Part shown: one piece after another, positions 19,737 through 27,995 of the stretch
Position numbering within the stretch: the first letter of the stretch is position 1
How the letters are laid out: each line of letters opens with the position of its first letter
Source: Pseudomonadota bacterium
GTDB lineage: Bacteria; Pseudomonadota; Alphaproteobacteria; Rickettsiales; SXRF01
Reading direction: 5' to 3'
Length of the DNA: 33,106 nucleotides
Assembly: GCA_028873525.1 (NCBI GenBank)
Contig: JAGWIM010000011.1
Coordinates: 1 to 33,106 of the forward strand
Position numbers and translations under genes: made by a program
Notes under the pieces: generated by a model
The model's input: the letters and a program-made list of their open reading frames with translations, nothing else
Database searches by the model: none
What the model was told of the DNA's origin: nothing

Positions 19737-20183
19737 CTACTTCTCCCGCCCGTTGTGGTTGACGTCGGTAATCAGCGCGACCTTGGCGAAGCCGGCGGCA
19801 TTGATGGCGCCGACCACCTGCATGATCTTGCCGTAATCGGCGCTTTTGTCGCCGCGCACGAAGATACGGGTGTCACGCTTCTCGCCGGTGATGGCCTTGA
19901 GCTTGGCCTCGAATTCATCAGGCTGCACCTGCGTTTTCTGGATATAGACGCGGCCATCAGAGGTTATGGAGACGGTGAGCGGCTCGTCCTGCCCGGCCAC
20001 CGGCGCCGCTTTCGACGACGGCAGGTCAACGGTGACGCCGGTGGTCATCATCGGCGCTGCGACCATGAAAATCACCAGCAGCACCAGCATGACGTCCACC
20101 ATCGGCGTGACGTTGATCTCCGAAAACGGATCGGCGCGCCGCTTGCGTTGTTTCCTTAAATCCCTGCCCGTGGTGATGGCCAT
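19737..20183 (-). CDS. tolR: Biopolymer transport protein TolR/ExbD
   Basis: FSEINVTPMVDVMLVLLVIFMVAAPMMT; start MAITTGRDLRKQ at 20183. Confidence 0.95.
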   Translation of the reverse strand: MAITTGRDLRKQRKRRADPFSEINVTPMVDVMLVLLVIFMVAAPMMTTGVTVDLPSSKAAPVAGQDEPLTVSITSDGRVYIQKTQVQPDEFEAKLKAITGEKRDTRIFVRGDKSADYGKIMQVVGAINAAGFAKVALITDVNHNGREK

Positions 20184-20187
20184 GCCA

Positions 20188-20937
20188 CTATCCTTCGAGC
20201 TGGCGCGACAGGATGGTGTCGAACTCGGTGGAGAAGTCCTCCAGCTTGTTGGCAAAGCGCGCCGATTCACTGGCAAATTTGTTGTAGGCGATGACCGCCG
20301 GGATGGCGGCGAACAGGCCAATGGCGGTGGCGAACAGCGCTTCGGCGATGCCGGGCGCTACGGCGACCAGCGAGGTATTCCTGGACAGCGCGATGCCGTG
20401 GAAGCTGTGCATGATGCCCCACACCGTGCCGAACAGGCCGATGAATGGCGCCGATGAGCCGGTGGTGGCGAGGAAGCCGAGGCCGGATTCGACGTGCTCC
20501 AGCTCGCGGTTGCGTGCCACCTGCATTACCTGAACAATGCGCTCGCGCAGGTTGAGCTTCATGCCCTGCGCCGATTGCTGTGAGCTGTTTTTCGAGCGGA
20601 ACCACTCCTCCATGGCGGCGACGAAGATGATGGCCATCGGGTGGTTGGCGCGCTTTTTCACCTTCTCGTAGAATTTGTCGAGCGCGTCGGACGACCAGAA
20701 ATCATTCTCGAAGCGCTGCGCCTTGGCTTTGATGGTGCGGAACAGGAAATATTTCTCGAAAATGATCGCCCAGCACCAGAACGAGGCGAAAAGCAGTATG
20801 AGCAGCACGATTTTTACGATCCAGTCGGCTTCCATGAACATACCGATGATGGAAAAATCGTGAAGCGGGGTGTTGCCGGCGAGCGTTGAGGAATCTACGC
20901 CCTGGACGGCGGTGGAAACAGCGGAGGAATCAGGCAT
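20188..20937 (-). CDS. tolQ: Tol-Pal system protein TolQ/ExbB
   Basis: [27 protein letters not shown]...[23 protein letters not shown]. Confidence 0.95.
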   Translation of the reverse strand: MPDSSAVSTAVQGVDSSTLAGNTPLHDFSIIGMFMEADWIVKIVLLILLFASFWCWAIIFEKYFLFRTIKAKAQRFENDFWSSDALDKFYEKVKKRANHPMAIIFVAAMEEWFRSKNSSQQSAQGMKLNLRERIVQVMQVARNRELEHVESGLGFLATTGSSAPFIGLFGTVWGIMHSFHGIALSRNTSLVAVAPGIAEALFATAIGLFAAIPAVIAYNKFASESARFANKLEDFSTEFDTILSRQLEG

Positions 20938-20954
20938 GGGAATCCTTTTGTTCA

Positions 20955-20988
20955 GATCCTGCGAGCGCCGGAGGCGCCGTACGGGATC
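20955..20988. repeat. GATCC...GGATC hairpin between tolQ and ybgC
   Basis: GATCCTGCGAGCGCC / GGCGCCGTACGGGATC imperfect inverted repeat. Confidence 0.55.
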
Positions 20989-21007
20989 CTGTTGAGTATT
21001 GCATAAG

Positions 21008-21036
21008 ATCCTGTGCAGCCTTACGGCTCACAGGAT
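21008..21036. repeat. ATCCTGTG/CACAGGAT hairpin at the ybgC 3' end
   Basis: ATCCTGTG-C-AGCC-TTAC-GGCT-CACAGGAT; same outer stem as 18858-18890. Confidence 0.75.
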
Positions 21037-21435
21037 GGATAACATCGCCTTGCTCACTGCTTCCGGAAGCCGCACCGGCTTCATCTTCGCCCCGATGACA
21101 GCGAGTTTGACGTCGAGAGTCACGATCGTTTCGCCGCCGCGCCGGATGGTTTGCCGCATGGCCATGCTGACCCTGCTTATATCGTTCAACCGGGTCTCGA
21201 TTGTCAAGAGATCATCGAGCATGGCCGGCTTAAAAAATTCGCAAACGCATTTTCGTACGACAAACCCGATGCTGTGCGCGCGCATTAGCTCCGATTGATT
21301 GAAACCGGCAAGGCGCAACGCTTCCGTGCGCGCCCGCTCGGCGAATTTCAAATAGTTGGCGTAATAGACGATGCCGGCGGCGTCGGTATCCTCGTAATAA
21401 ACGCGGACGGGGAAGGTGTGGGTGTCTTTAGTCAT
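21028..21435 (-). CDS. ybgC: Acyl-CoA thioesterase YbgC
   Basis: Hotdog-fold VYYEDTDAAGIVYYANYLKFAERARTE; upstream of tolQ. Confidence 0.94.
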   Translation of the reverse strand: MTKDTHTFPVRVYYEDTDAAGIVYYANYLKFAERARTEALRLAGFNQSELMRAHSIGFVVRKCVCEFFKPAMLDDLLTIETRLNDISRVSMAMRQTIRRGGETIVTLDVKLAVIGAKMKPVRLPEAVSKAMLSIL

Positions 21436-21511
21436 TCTAAAAATAGGTACTGTCTATTTGACTAATCTCATACGCATGTGAAAGGAAATCCCCGATATTA
21501 TGCTGAATCAT

Positions 21512-21625
21512 TCAATCTGCCAATCTATCGCTATCAATTGGTATTACCCTTTGTGAAACTTTCCTGGCGTATTCAATGGTCGCATCAGCAAAATCGCTGG
21601 TAGTGAGAAAAATGCCTTTAGTAGC
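21512..21625 (-). pseudogene. C-terminal remnant of an Mrr-family restriction endonuclease
   Basis: Minus-strand translation ATKGIFLTTSDFADATIEYARKVSQRVIPIDSDRLAD* resembles the Mrr catalytic-domain end (GVFITT...A..YA....IVLIDG..LA); no start or upstream domain. Confidence 0.6.
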
Positions 21626-21627
21626 TA

Positions 21628-22674
21628 TTATTCCTCACTCTCCACCAGCGGCAATTCGGCCTCCCGGACCGGCGGCTTTAGTCCTAAATGCTTGAAGCAT
21701 CCCTGTGTCAGCACGCGTCCCTGCGGCGTGCGCTGGAGGAAGCCGATTTGCAGCAGGAACGGCTCGATGGTTTCCTCGATGGCGTCGCGCTGTTCGGACA
21801 GTCCGGCGGCGATGGTGCCGACGCCGACCGGGCCGCCCTGGTAATGCTCGGCGATATAATGCAGGTAACGGCGGTCGGCGGAATCCAGCCCCAGCGTGTC
21901 GACTTCGAGCCGTTTCAGCGAGCTGTCGGCCAGCGTTTTATCGATGGCGTCTTTGCCCGCCGCATGGGCGAAGTCGCGAACACGGCGCAGCAGCCGGATG
22001 GCTATTCTTGGCGTGCCGCGCGCCCGGCGGGCGATTTCGATCGAGCCATCCTCCGTCACGGCGATTTCCAGGAGCGCGGCGGCGCGCTCGATGACGCGCT
22101 GCAAATCGGGTGTTTCATAAAACCGCAGGCGCAAGGGTATGCCGAAGCGGTCGCGCAATGGGCCGGTGATCAGGCCCAGCCGCGTGGTGGCGCCCACCAG
22201 CGTGAAGGGCGGCAGGTCGATGCGCACGGTGCGCGCGCCGGGACCTTCGCCGATGATGAGATCGAGCTTGAAGTCCTCCAGCGCCGGGTACAGAATTTCC
22301 TCGACGGCGGGATTCAACCGGTGAATTTCATCAACGAACAGCACGTCGCCCGGCTGTAAATTGGTCAGCACCGCCGCCAAATCGCCGGGCTTGGTGAGAA
22401 TCGGCCCGGAGGTTGGCTTGAACCCTACTCCCATCTCGCGGGCGATGATCTGCGCCAGCGTCGTCTTGCCCAACCCCGGCGGGCCATACAATAATACATG
22501 GTCGAGCGCGTCCTTCCTGCCGCGCGCTGCCTTGACGAATACGCGCAGATTATCGCACACTTCTTTCTGGCCGGTGAATTCCTCGAAAGTCAGCGGGCGG
22601 ATGGTCGCCTGCGCGATGTCCTCCTCGTTTAAGGCAGCGTCGGTGATGCGTTCTTCAGCAAGGTCGGCGGTCAT
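21628..22674 (-). CDS. ruvB: Holliday junction branch migration helicase RuvB
   Basis: [44 protein letters not shown]. Confidence 0.97.
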   Translation of the reverse strand: MTADLAEERITDAALNEEDIAQATIRPLTFEEFTGQKEVCDNLRVFVKAARGRKDALDHVLLYGPPGLGKTTLAQIIAREMGVGFKPTSGPILTKPGDLAAVLTNLQPGDVLFVDEIHRLNPAVEEILYPALEDFKLDLIIGEGPGARTVRIDLPPFTLVGATTRLGLITGPLRDRFGIPLRLRFYETPDLQRVIERAAALLEIAVTEDGSIEIARRARGTPRIAIRLLRRVRDFAHAAGKDAIDKTLADSSLKRLEVDTLGLDSADRRYLHYIAEHYQGGPVGVGTIAAGLSEQRDAIEETIEPFLLQIGFLQRTPQGRVLTQGCFKHLGLKPPVREAELPLVESEE

Positions 22675-22688
22675 ATGCGCCCCCCCCC

Positions 22689-22799
22689 TTTGTCATTCCC
22701 GCGAAAGCGGGAATCCAGCAAAGCGCCATGGGCGCGGGATAAATTCTTTTGCGCCGCAGACGCGGCGCACTGGATTCCCGCTTTCGCGGGAATGACAAA
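22689..22799. repeat. Composite REP-like element with 30-bp perfect terminal inverted repeats
   Basis: TTTGTCATTCCCGCGAAAGCGGGAATCCAG (22689-22718) / CTGGATTCCCGCTTTCGCGGGAATGACAAA (22770-22799) enclosing CAAAGCGCCATGGGCGCGG and GCGCCGCAGACGCGGCGC. Confidence 0.95.
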
Positions 22800-22804
22800 A
22801 ATAT

Positions 22805-23437
22805 TCATGCTCTCACCAATTCCTTCAAGCTCAGTTTAATCAATTCATCCAACCCGGCCTTTTCTGTTTTCTGGCTGGCCTTGAGCGCGGCGGCGTAGGC
22901 CTCGGTGCGGCTGTAGCCGAGATTGACCAGCGCCGAGATGGCATCATCGGTTATCAGTTGTCGGTTATCAGTTGTCAGTGATTCTTTTACATTTTTCTTA
23001 CTGGCAACTGGCAACTGGTAACTGGTAACTGGTAACTTCGTCACCTTGTCTTTAAGTTCCGTTACTATGCGCTCGGCGAGTTTCGGCCCGATGCCGCTGA
23101 TGGCGCGGAAAGCGGCGGCGTCGCGTGCCAGAATCGCTTGCGCCATTTGCTGCGGCGCGTAAGCCGAGAGAATCGCCAGCGCCGTTTTATTGCCGACGCC
23201 CTGCACGGTGGCGAGCAACCGGAACCAGCCGCGCTCGACGCTGTCGGGAAAGCCGTACAGGTGAATATGGTCCTCGCGCACATGTGTTTCGATGATGAGC
23301 TGCGCCGCTTCGCCCACGGCCGGCAGGGCGGCCAGCGTGCGGCTGGAACAGAACACCAGATAACCGACGCCGAGAACGTCGAGGATCACCGAATCCTCGC
23401 TGATTTCGTCAATGCGCCCGCACAGTTTGCCGATCAT
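22805..23437 (-). CDS. ruvA: Holliday junction DNA helicase RuvA with in-frame repeat insertion
   Basis: MIGKLCGRIDEI, HhH GVGNKTALAIL, GIGPKLAERIVTELKDK; C-terminal domain ALVNLGYSRTEAYAAL. Confidence 0.94.
   Translation of the reverse strand: MIGKLCGRIDEISEDSVILDVLGVGYLVFCSSRTLAALPAVGEAAQLIIETHVREDHIHLYGFPDSVERGWFRLLATVQGVGNKTALAILSAYAPQQMAQAILARDAAAFRAISGIGPKLAERIVTELKDKVTKLPVTSYQLPVASKKNVKESLTTDNRQLITDDAISALVNLGYSRTEAYAAALKASQKTEKAGLDELIKLSLKELVRA
22949..23039. repeat. Inverted heptamer-repeat element inside ruvA
   Basis: TTATCAG-TTGTCGG-TTATCAG-TTGTCAG (22951-22978) opposed to TTACTGG-CAACTGG-CAACTGG-TAACTGG-TAACTGG-TAACTTC (22998-23039). Confidence 0.9.
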
Positions 23438-23446
23438 TTTCCCTAT

Positions 23447-23555
23447 TCCCCGCCAAGGCCGAAGGCCGCTAGAGAAGATCCCCTAGCCGAACCTATCATT
23501 TCGTCGTTTTGACACAAGTACAAATGATTCCCGCTCGCGCTACGCTTGGCGGGGA
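23447..23555. repeat. Inverted repeat in the ruvA-ruvC spacer
   Basis: TCCCCGCCAAG (23447-23457) / CTTGGCGGGGA (23545-23555). Confidence 0.65.
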
Positions 23556-24025
23556 GTGGCGCGGTAATGCGCATGCGCAATTGCCACCGCCAGCGCGTCG
23601 GCGGCGTCGGCTTGTCTAGCCGTGCTCGAGGGAAGCAGGATTTTTACCATCATGCCCACCTGGTTTTTGTCGGCGTGGCCGCTGCCGACCACGCTTTTCT
23701 TTACCTTGTTCGCCCCATATTCATACACCGTGAGTCCGGAAAGGGAAAGGCTCAAAAGAATGGCGCCGCGCGCCTGGCCGAGCTTGAGGCTGGAGCTGCC
23801 GCTTTTGTTGATGAAGGTCTCCTCGACGGCGGCTTCCTGCGGGTGGTGTTTCGCAATGGCGGCGGCAATGCCGTCATGCAGTTGTTTCAGGCGCTCGGCC
23901 ATTCCCGCATCGGCGTCGGTGGCGATGACGCCGCAATCGATAAACGAGAGTTGATTTGATTTTGAAGCAATGACTCCCCAGCCGGTGCGCTGAAGTCCCG
24001 GGTCTATGCCGAGGATGAGGGTCAT
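23540..24025 (-). CDS. ruvC: Holliday junction endonuclease RuvC
   Basis: ILGIDPGLQRTGWGVI, EETFINKSGSSSLKLGQARG, DAADALAVAIAHAH. Confidence 0.96.
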   Translation of the reverse strand: MTLILGIDPGLQRTGWGVIASKSNQLSFIDCGVIATDADAGMAERLKQLHDGIAAAIAKHHPQEAAVEETFINKSGSSSLKLGQARGAILLSLSLSGLTVYEYGANKVKKSVVGSGHADKNQVGMMVKILLPSSTARQADAADALAVAIAHAHYRATPRQA

Positions 24026-24031
24026 ATTTTC

Positions 24032-24146
24032 TTGTCATCCTCGGGCTTGACCCGAGGATCCATCAACGCCGCGTCTGCGGCGTAGAAAGATCGATACCGC
24101 GCCCATGGCGCTTTAAATGGATTCCCGCTTTCGCGGGAATGACAAA
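24032..24146. repeat. Composite REP-like element with unlike ends
   Basis: TTGTCATCCTCGGGCTTGACCCGAGGATCC at one end, GGATTCCCGCTTTCGCGGGAATGACAAAG at the other; middle is the reverse complement of the 22719-22769 core. Confidence 0.85.
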
Positions 24147-24155
24147 GAAAAATTG

Positions 24156-24905
24156 TCATGCGCTCAACTTCTGCAGCATCGCCTCGGGAATCTCGAAGTT
24201 CGAGAAAACTTCCTGCACGTCGTCGCTGTCTTCCAGCGCGTCGATGAGCCTGAGCAGTTGCCCGGCCTGATCTTCATTGACGGGGGTGGTGGTTTTCGGA
24301 AGCCACGTCAGCTTGGCGGATTCGGCGGATCCGGATTTCTTTTCCAATGCGTCGCGCACTTTGGCGAAATTCTCCGAGGCGCAGAGAATGATGTGTGCCC
24401 CCCCATCGAAGCTGCAATCCTCAGCGCCGGCTTCGAGCGCCGCCTCGAACATGGCTTCTTCACTTGCCGCCGCTGCCGGATAGGCGATGCGGCCGGCGTA
24501 ATCGAACATGAAGCCGACGCTGCCGGTTTCGCCCAGGCTGCCGCCGAATTTGTCGAAGGCCGAGCGTACCTCCGAGGCGGTGCGGTTGCGGTTGTCGGTC
24601 AACGCCTGCACGATGAGGGCGGCGCCGCCGGGGCCGTAGCCTTCATAGCGCACCGCTTCGAAATGGTCGGTATCGATGTTGCCGGCGCCGCGCTTGATGG
24701 CGGCTTCGATGCGGTCGCGCGGCATGTTTTCCTCGCGCGCCCACTGGATGGCGGCGCGCAGGCGTGGGTTGGCGTTTGGGTCGGGTGCGCCGGTTTTGCA
24801 GGCGGAAATGATTTCGCGCTGCACCTTGGTGAGGATTTTCGCTTTTCTGGCGTCCTGTGCGCCTTTGCGGCGCATGACGTTCTTAAAGTGGGAATGGCCG
24901 GCCAT
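24156..24905 (-). CDS. yebC: YebC/PmpR family transcriptional regulator or translation factor
   Basis: MAGHSHFKNVMRRKGAQDARKAKILTKVQREI. Confidence 0.96.
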   Translation of the reverse strand: MAGHSHFKNVMRRKGAQDARKAKILTKVQREIISACKTGAPDPNANPRLRAAIQWAREENMPRDRIEAAIKRGAGNIDTDHFEAVRYEGYGPGGAALIVQALTDNRNRTASEVRSAFDKFGGSLGETGSVGFMFDYAGRIAYPAAAASEEAMFEAALEAGAEDCSFDGGAHIILCASENFAKVRDALEKKSGSAESAKLTWLPKTTTPVNEDQAGQLLRLIDALEDSDDVQEVFSNFEIPEAMLQKLSA

Positions 24906-24928
24906 ATGTGATTCGCGTCACCGAATCA

Positions 24929-25978
24929 TCACTGTTGCTGCGGTTCGACGAACACATCGACGCGGTCGGGATTGCCGCCGGGATTCTTGTCGCCTTCGGC
25001 CTCCACCATGATGCGCATCGTGTTGACGCCGGCGTCGATAAGATATGCCCGCACCGACAGCGCGCGCGACAGCGCGATGCGTCGCGCCGTGCTCGGCTGG
25101 TCGTCAACATTGGAGGCATAGGCCGCCAAGCGGACGCGTAGATCCGGATGAGCCAGCAGCAGCGGCTTGATGTGTGCGTCAAGCTCGCTCTTGACCGACA
25201 GAGGCAGCGTCGTCTCCGTGGATTTAAAGGTGATGGTGAAATTAGCCTTTTTCGCATTGCCGGATGGTGCCGACAGCGCTTCGTCGACGGCTTTGACCGG
25301 CGCTGTTTCGGTGGGTGCTTTCTGCGCCGCCGGTTTCGGCGCCGGTGACGCGACCGGGACAGGCATGGTCTGCGCCGCCGGTGGCGCAGCAACGATCGGC
25401 TTCGGCGGCGTTGGCAATGCCGGCGCTGCATTTGGTGATGACACCGGCGGCGGCGGCACGGGCGCCGGTTCAGGCGGGAGTGGGACGGGCACGGGTTTCG
25501 GCGGCGGCACGGGCGCTGGTTCAGGCGGGAGTGGGATGGGCACGGGTTTCGGCGCCGGCGGTTGAACCTGCGCGGCCGGCTTTGCCGGCGGCTTTACGGG
25601 AGCGGCAGGCTTGGCCTTAAACGCCGGTTTTTTTTGTGCGGCGGGTGGAGTTTTTTTGACCGGTCTCTTCCTGGGATGGCGCTTCGTTTTTTTGGAGCGC
25701 TTCTTACCATGGTTTTTCCTGTGCTTTCGCTTATGCGGGGACAGCACATGGCCTTTCGGGCCTTCCACCCAGATAAGCCTGGGCTGGCCTTCCGGCGTTG
25801 GCGCGGCTTCGGCGGCGGACGGCTGCTTCAACTGGTCGAGCGCATGGAGATTAAGCTCGATGGAGGGTTGATCGGCGGCGGGATTTTCCTGTTGCGCCAG
25901 GGCAGGTACGATCGACAGCGTCAGGACGAGGACAGCGGCGGCGAAAAGACGGCACTTGAAAATGGAGATAGGTGGCAT
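24929..25978 (-). CDS. Secreted OmpA-like protein with basic and proline-rich linker
   Basis: Signal peptide, Lys/Arg-rich stretch, PKPVP(I/V)PLPPEPAPVPP repeats, OmpA-like C-terminus. Confidence 0.8.
   Translation of the reverse strand: MPPISIFKCRLFAAAVLVLTLSIVPALAQQENPAADQPSIELNLHALDQLKQPSAAEAAPTPEGQPRLIWVEGPKGHVLSPHKRKHRKNHGKKRSKKTKRHPRKRPVKKTPPAAQKKPAFKAKPAAPVKPPAKPAAQVQPPAPKPVPIPLPPEPAPVPPPKPVPVPLPPEPAPVPPPPVSSPNAAPALPTPPKPIVAAPPAAQTMPVPVASPAPKPAAQKAPTETAPVKAVDEALSAPSGNAKKANFTITFKSTETTLPLSVKSELDAHIKPLLLAHPDLRVRLAAYASNVDDQPSTARRIALSRALSVRAYLIDAGVNTMRIMVEAEGDKNPGGNPDRVDVFVEPQQQ
25452..25553. repeat. 51-bp tandem duplication in the OmpA-like gene
   Basis: Two near-identical units 25452-25502 and 25503-25553. 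Confidence 0.9.
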
Positions 25979-26062
25979 GGCAGACTAATCCGATCCAAAT
26001 AGATTACCTATGGCAGTTAAGGCAAAAAAACGACTTCAAGCAACTGAAATTTCGCGCCGCCG

Positions 26063-26869
26063 CTATTTTTTTCCGGCAAGCAGCTTTTGCAGCGGCGCAT
26101 GAAGGGACTGGTTGCTGGCCAGCAGCGCCGGGGAACAGGCATGGGCGGGCGCGCCGCCCGGTTCGGCTACGACGCCGCCGGCCTCGCGCACCAGGAGCAG
26201 CCCGGCGGCGATGTCCCACGGTTTTACGCTGTGATAAAGGCAGGCGTCGCTGCGCCCCGCCGCGAGGTAGGCGAGATCGAGCGCCGTGGCACCGAAGAAG
26301 CGCAGCGCCGCGCCGCACTGGCTGACCGCATCGAACAGGACGAAGGCGGCCTGCCGCTCGGCTTCCGGCGAGAAGCGGTGGTTGCCGGTGACCAGCATGG
26401 CGTTTTCCAGATTGTCGCGTGAGGAGACGGCGAGGCGGCGGTTGTTGACCGCTGCGCCCTTGTTCTTTTCGGCGGCGAAGAGGTCGTTGTGAATGGGGTC
26501 GTAGATGACCCCGGCCACAATCTCGTTTCTGTTACCCTCGCGTTTTTCCAGGGCGATGGAGACGCAGAAATAGGGGGTGGCGTGGATGAAGTTGGTGGTG
26601 CCGTCGAGCGGGTCGATGATCCAGCGGTACGGCCCGTTGCCGGGAATCTCGCCGCCTTCCTCCAGCAGGAAGCCGAATTCGGGACGGGCGTTCCTCAGTT
26701 CGCGCACCAGCAGCTTTTCGGTGCGAATGTCGGACTTGGTGACGAAGTTGGACGGTCCCTTGCGCGACACCTGCAGTTCACTGACCTCGCCGAAATCCCG
26801 CAGTAGTCCTTTGCCTGCCTTGATGGCGGCGGCGCTCATGACGTTGAGTAGCGGGGTCATCATTGTCAA
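26063..26869 (-). CDS. suhB: Inositol monophosphatase family protein, SuhB-like
   Basis: LLEEGGEI, WIIDPLDGTTNFIHATPYF, KPWDIAAGLLLVREAGG. Confidence 0.92.
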   Translation of the reverse strand: MTMMTPLLNVMSAAAIKAGKGLLRDFGEVSELQVSRKGPSNFVTKSDIRTEKLLVRELRNARPEFGFLLEEGGEIPGNGPYRWIIDPLDGTTNFIHATPYFCVSIALEKREGNRNEIVAGVIYDPIHNDLFAAEKNKGAAVNNRRLAVSSRDNLENAMLVTGNHRFSPEAERQAAFVLFDAVSQCGAALRFFGATALDLAYLAAGRSDACLYHSVKPWDIAAGLLLVREAGGVVAEPGGAPAHACSPALLASNQSLHAPLQKLLAGKK

Positions 26870-27435
26870 GACGCTTTGGCGCGCTCGACATATTCCAGCG
26901 TGGAGGTATCGACGACGATGGTCTCGCCGGCGGGGATGAAGGGCGGCACCATCACGCGCACGCCGTTCTCCAAGATGGCCGGCTTGTAGGACGACGCTGC
27001 CGTCTGGCCGCGCACCACCGGGTCAGCCTCGACGATTTTCATCTTCACCTTTTGCGGCAGCTTCACCGACAGCGGCTTTCCTTCATAGGTTTCGATGTCC
27101 ACCGTCATGCCGTCCTGCAGGAAAGGGCGCGCCTGCCCGAGCATATCCGCAGGCAGGGTGAACTGCTCGTAATTTTCGTTGTCCATGAAGACCAGCGTTT
27201 CTCCCTCGGCATAGAGGAAGTTGCAGGTTTTTGAATCCAGCGACACGCGCTCGATTTTTTCATCCGAGGCGAAGCGCGGCGTGTTCTTGGTGCCGGTCTT
27301 GATGTCCTTCAACTCGACCTGGTTGAACGAGCGCAGGTTGCCGGGCGTGCGGATTTCATGCTTCACCACCAGCCACAACTTGTCCTGCCATTCGATGACC
27401 ATGCCCATTCTAACTGCCGATCCGTCGATTTTCAT
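26866..27435 (-). CDS. efp: Elongation factor P
   Basis: N-terminal KOW and OB domains (VKHEIRTPGNLRSFNQVELKDIKTGTKN...VKLPQKVKMKIVEADPVVRGQTA). Confidence 0.96.
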   Translation of the reverse strand: MKIDGSAVRMGMVIEWQDKLWLVVKHEIRTPGNLRSFNQVELKDIKTGTKNTPRFASDEKIERVSLDSKTCNFLYAEGETLVFMDNENYEQFTLPADMLGQARPFLQDGMTVDIETYEGKPLSVKLPQKVKMKIVEADPVVRGQTAASSYKPAILENGVRVMVPPFIPAGETIVVDTSTLEYVERAKAS

Positions 27436-27995
27436 AATGTCCTCCCCGGTCTATTTGTAGGCGTAACTCCCGTCCGTTCAAATAATACTTCATCTCTTCC
27501 AGTTAATCCGAATTCCTTGATTAATTGGTACAATGTTTTGTAAGGTGCCGCATAGGTAGCTCGTTCCAAGTCTATTCCCGCAAAATGTTCTATCATATCA
27601 AGCAACGTGCCACCTTTTGATTCAGGAAAAACGCTATGTGACAAATGATTACATGCTGCATTTACTAGATTTTTGAGGATTTTTTTGTCTGAACCAAGTC
27701 GCCTGTCTATCCGCTCAAAAATATTCTGCAAACCATTTACGATAAGTCCGACGGCATATGCGCGATTGTCTTCAGACGCGTCTGTCATACCCTTATCCGT
27801 CAACATTTTTTCAACCGCGGCGAAGATTGGAGTTTTTGTCTCACTGACCTGCACCAGATCGTTAAGGTTATTATCTACAACCTTCTCAATAGCGACGAAG
27901 TTTTTTTTGACAATGGCATCGTATACGGCATCACGAACCTGAATGAAAGGGGTAGATTCCTTATACGTGTGATCGTTATCATCATATGTGGACAT
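27432..27995 (-). CDS. Hypothetical protein (start MSTYDDNDHTYKES)
   Basis: AT-richer ORF; start overlaps the thiE end by 14 nt, end overlaps efp start. The longer upstream ORF is thiE read out of frame. Family not recognised. Confidence 0.7.
   Translation of the reverse strand: MSTYDDNDHTYKESTPFIQVRDAVYDAIVKKNFVAIEKVVDNNLNDLVQVSETKTPIFAAVEKMLTDKGMTDASEDNRAYAVGLIVNGLQNIFERIDRRLGSDKKILKNLVNAACNHLSHSVFPESKGGTLLDMIEHFAGIDLERATYAAPYKTLYQLIKEFGLTGRDEVLFERTGVTPTNRPGRTL

Noticed and set aside
18894-20159. 421-aa + strand ORF antisense to tolA-tolR
   Set aside because: TolA and TolR are clear on the other strand; this ORF is compositional.
24117-24911. 264-aa + strand ORF antisense to yebC
   Set aside because: YebC motif coverage on the minus strand explains the region.
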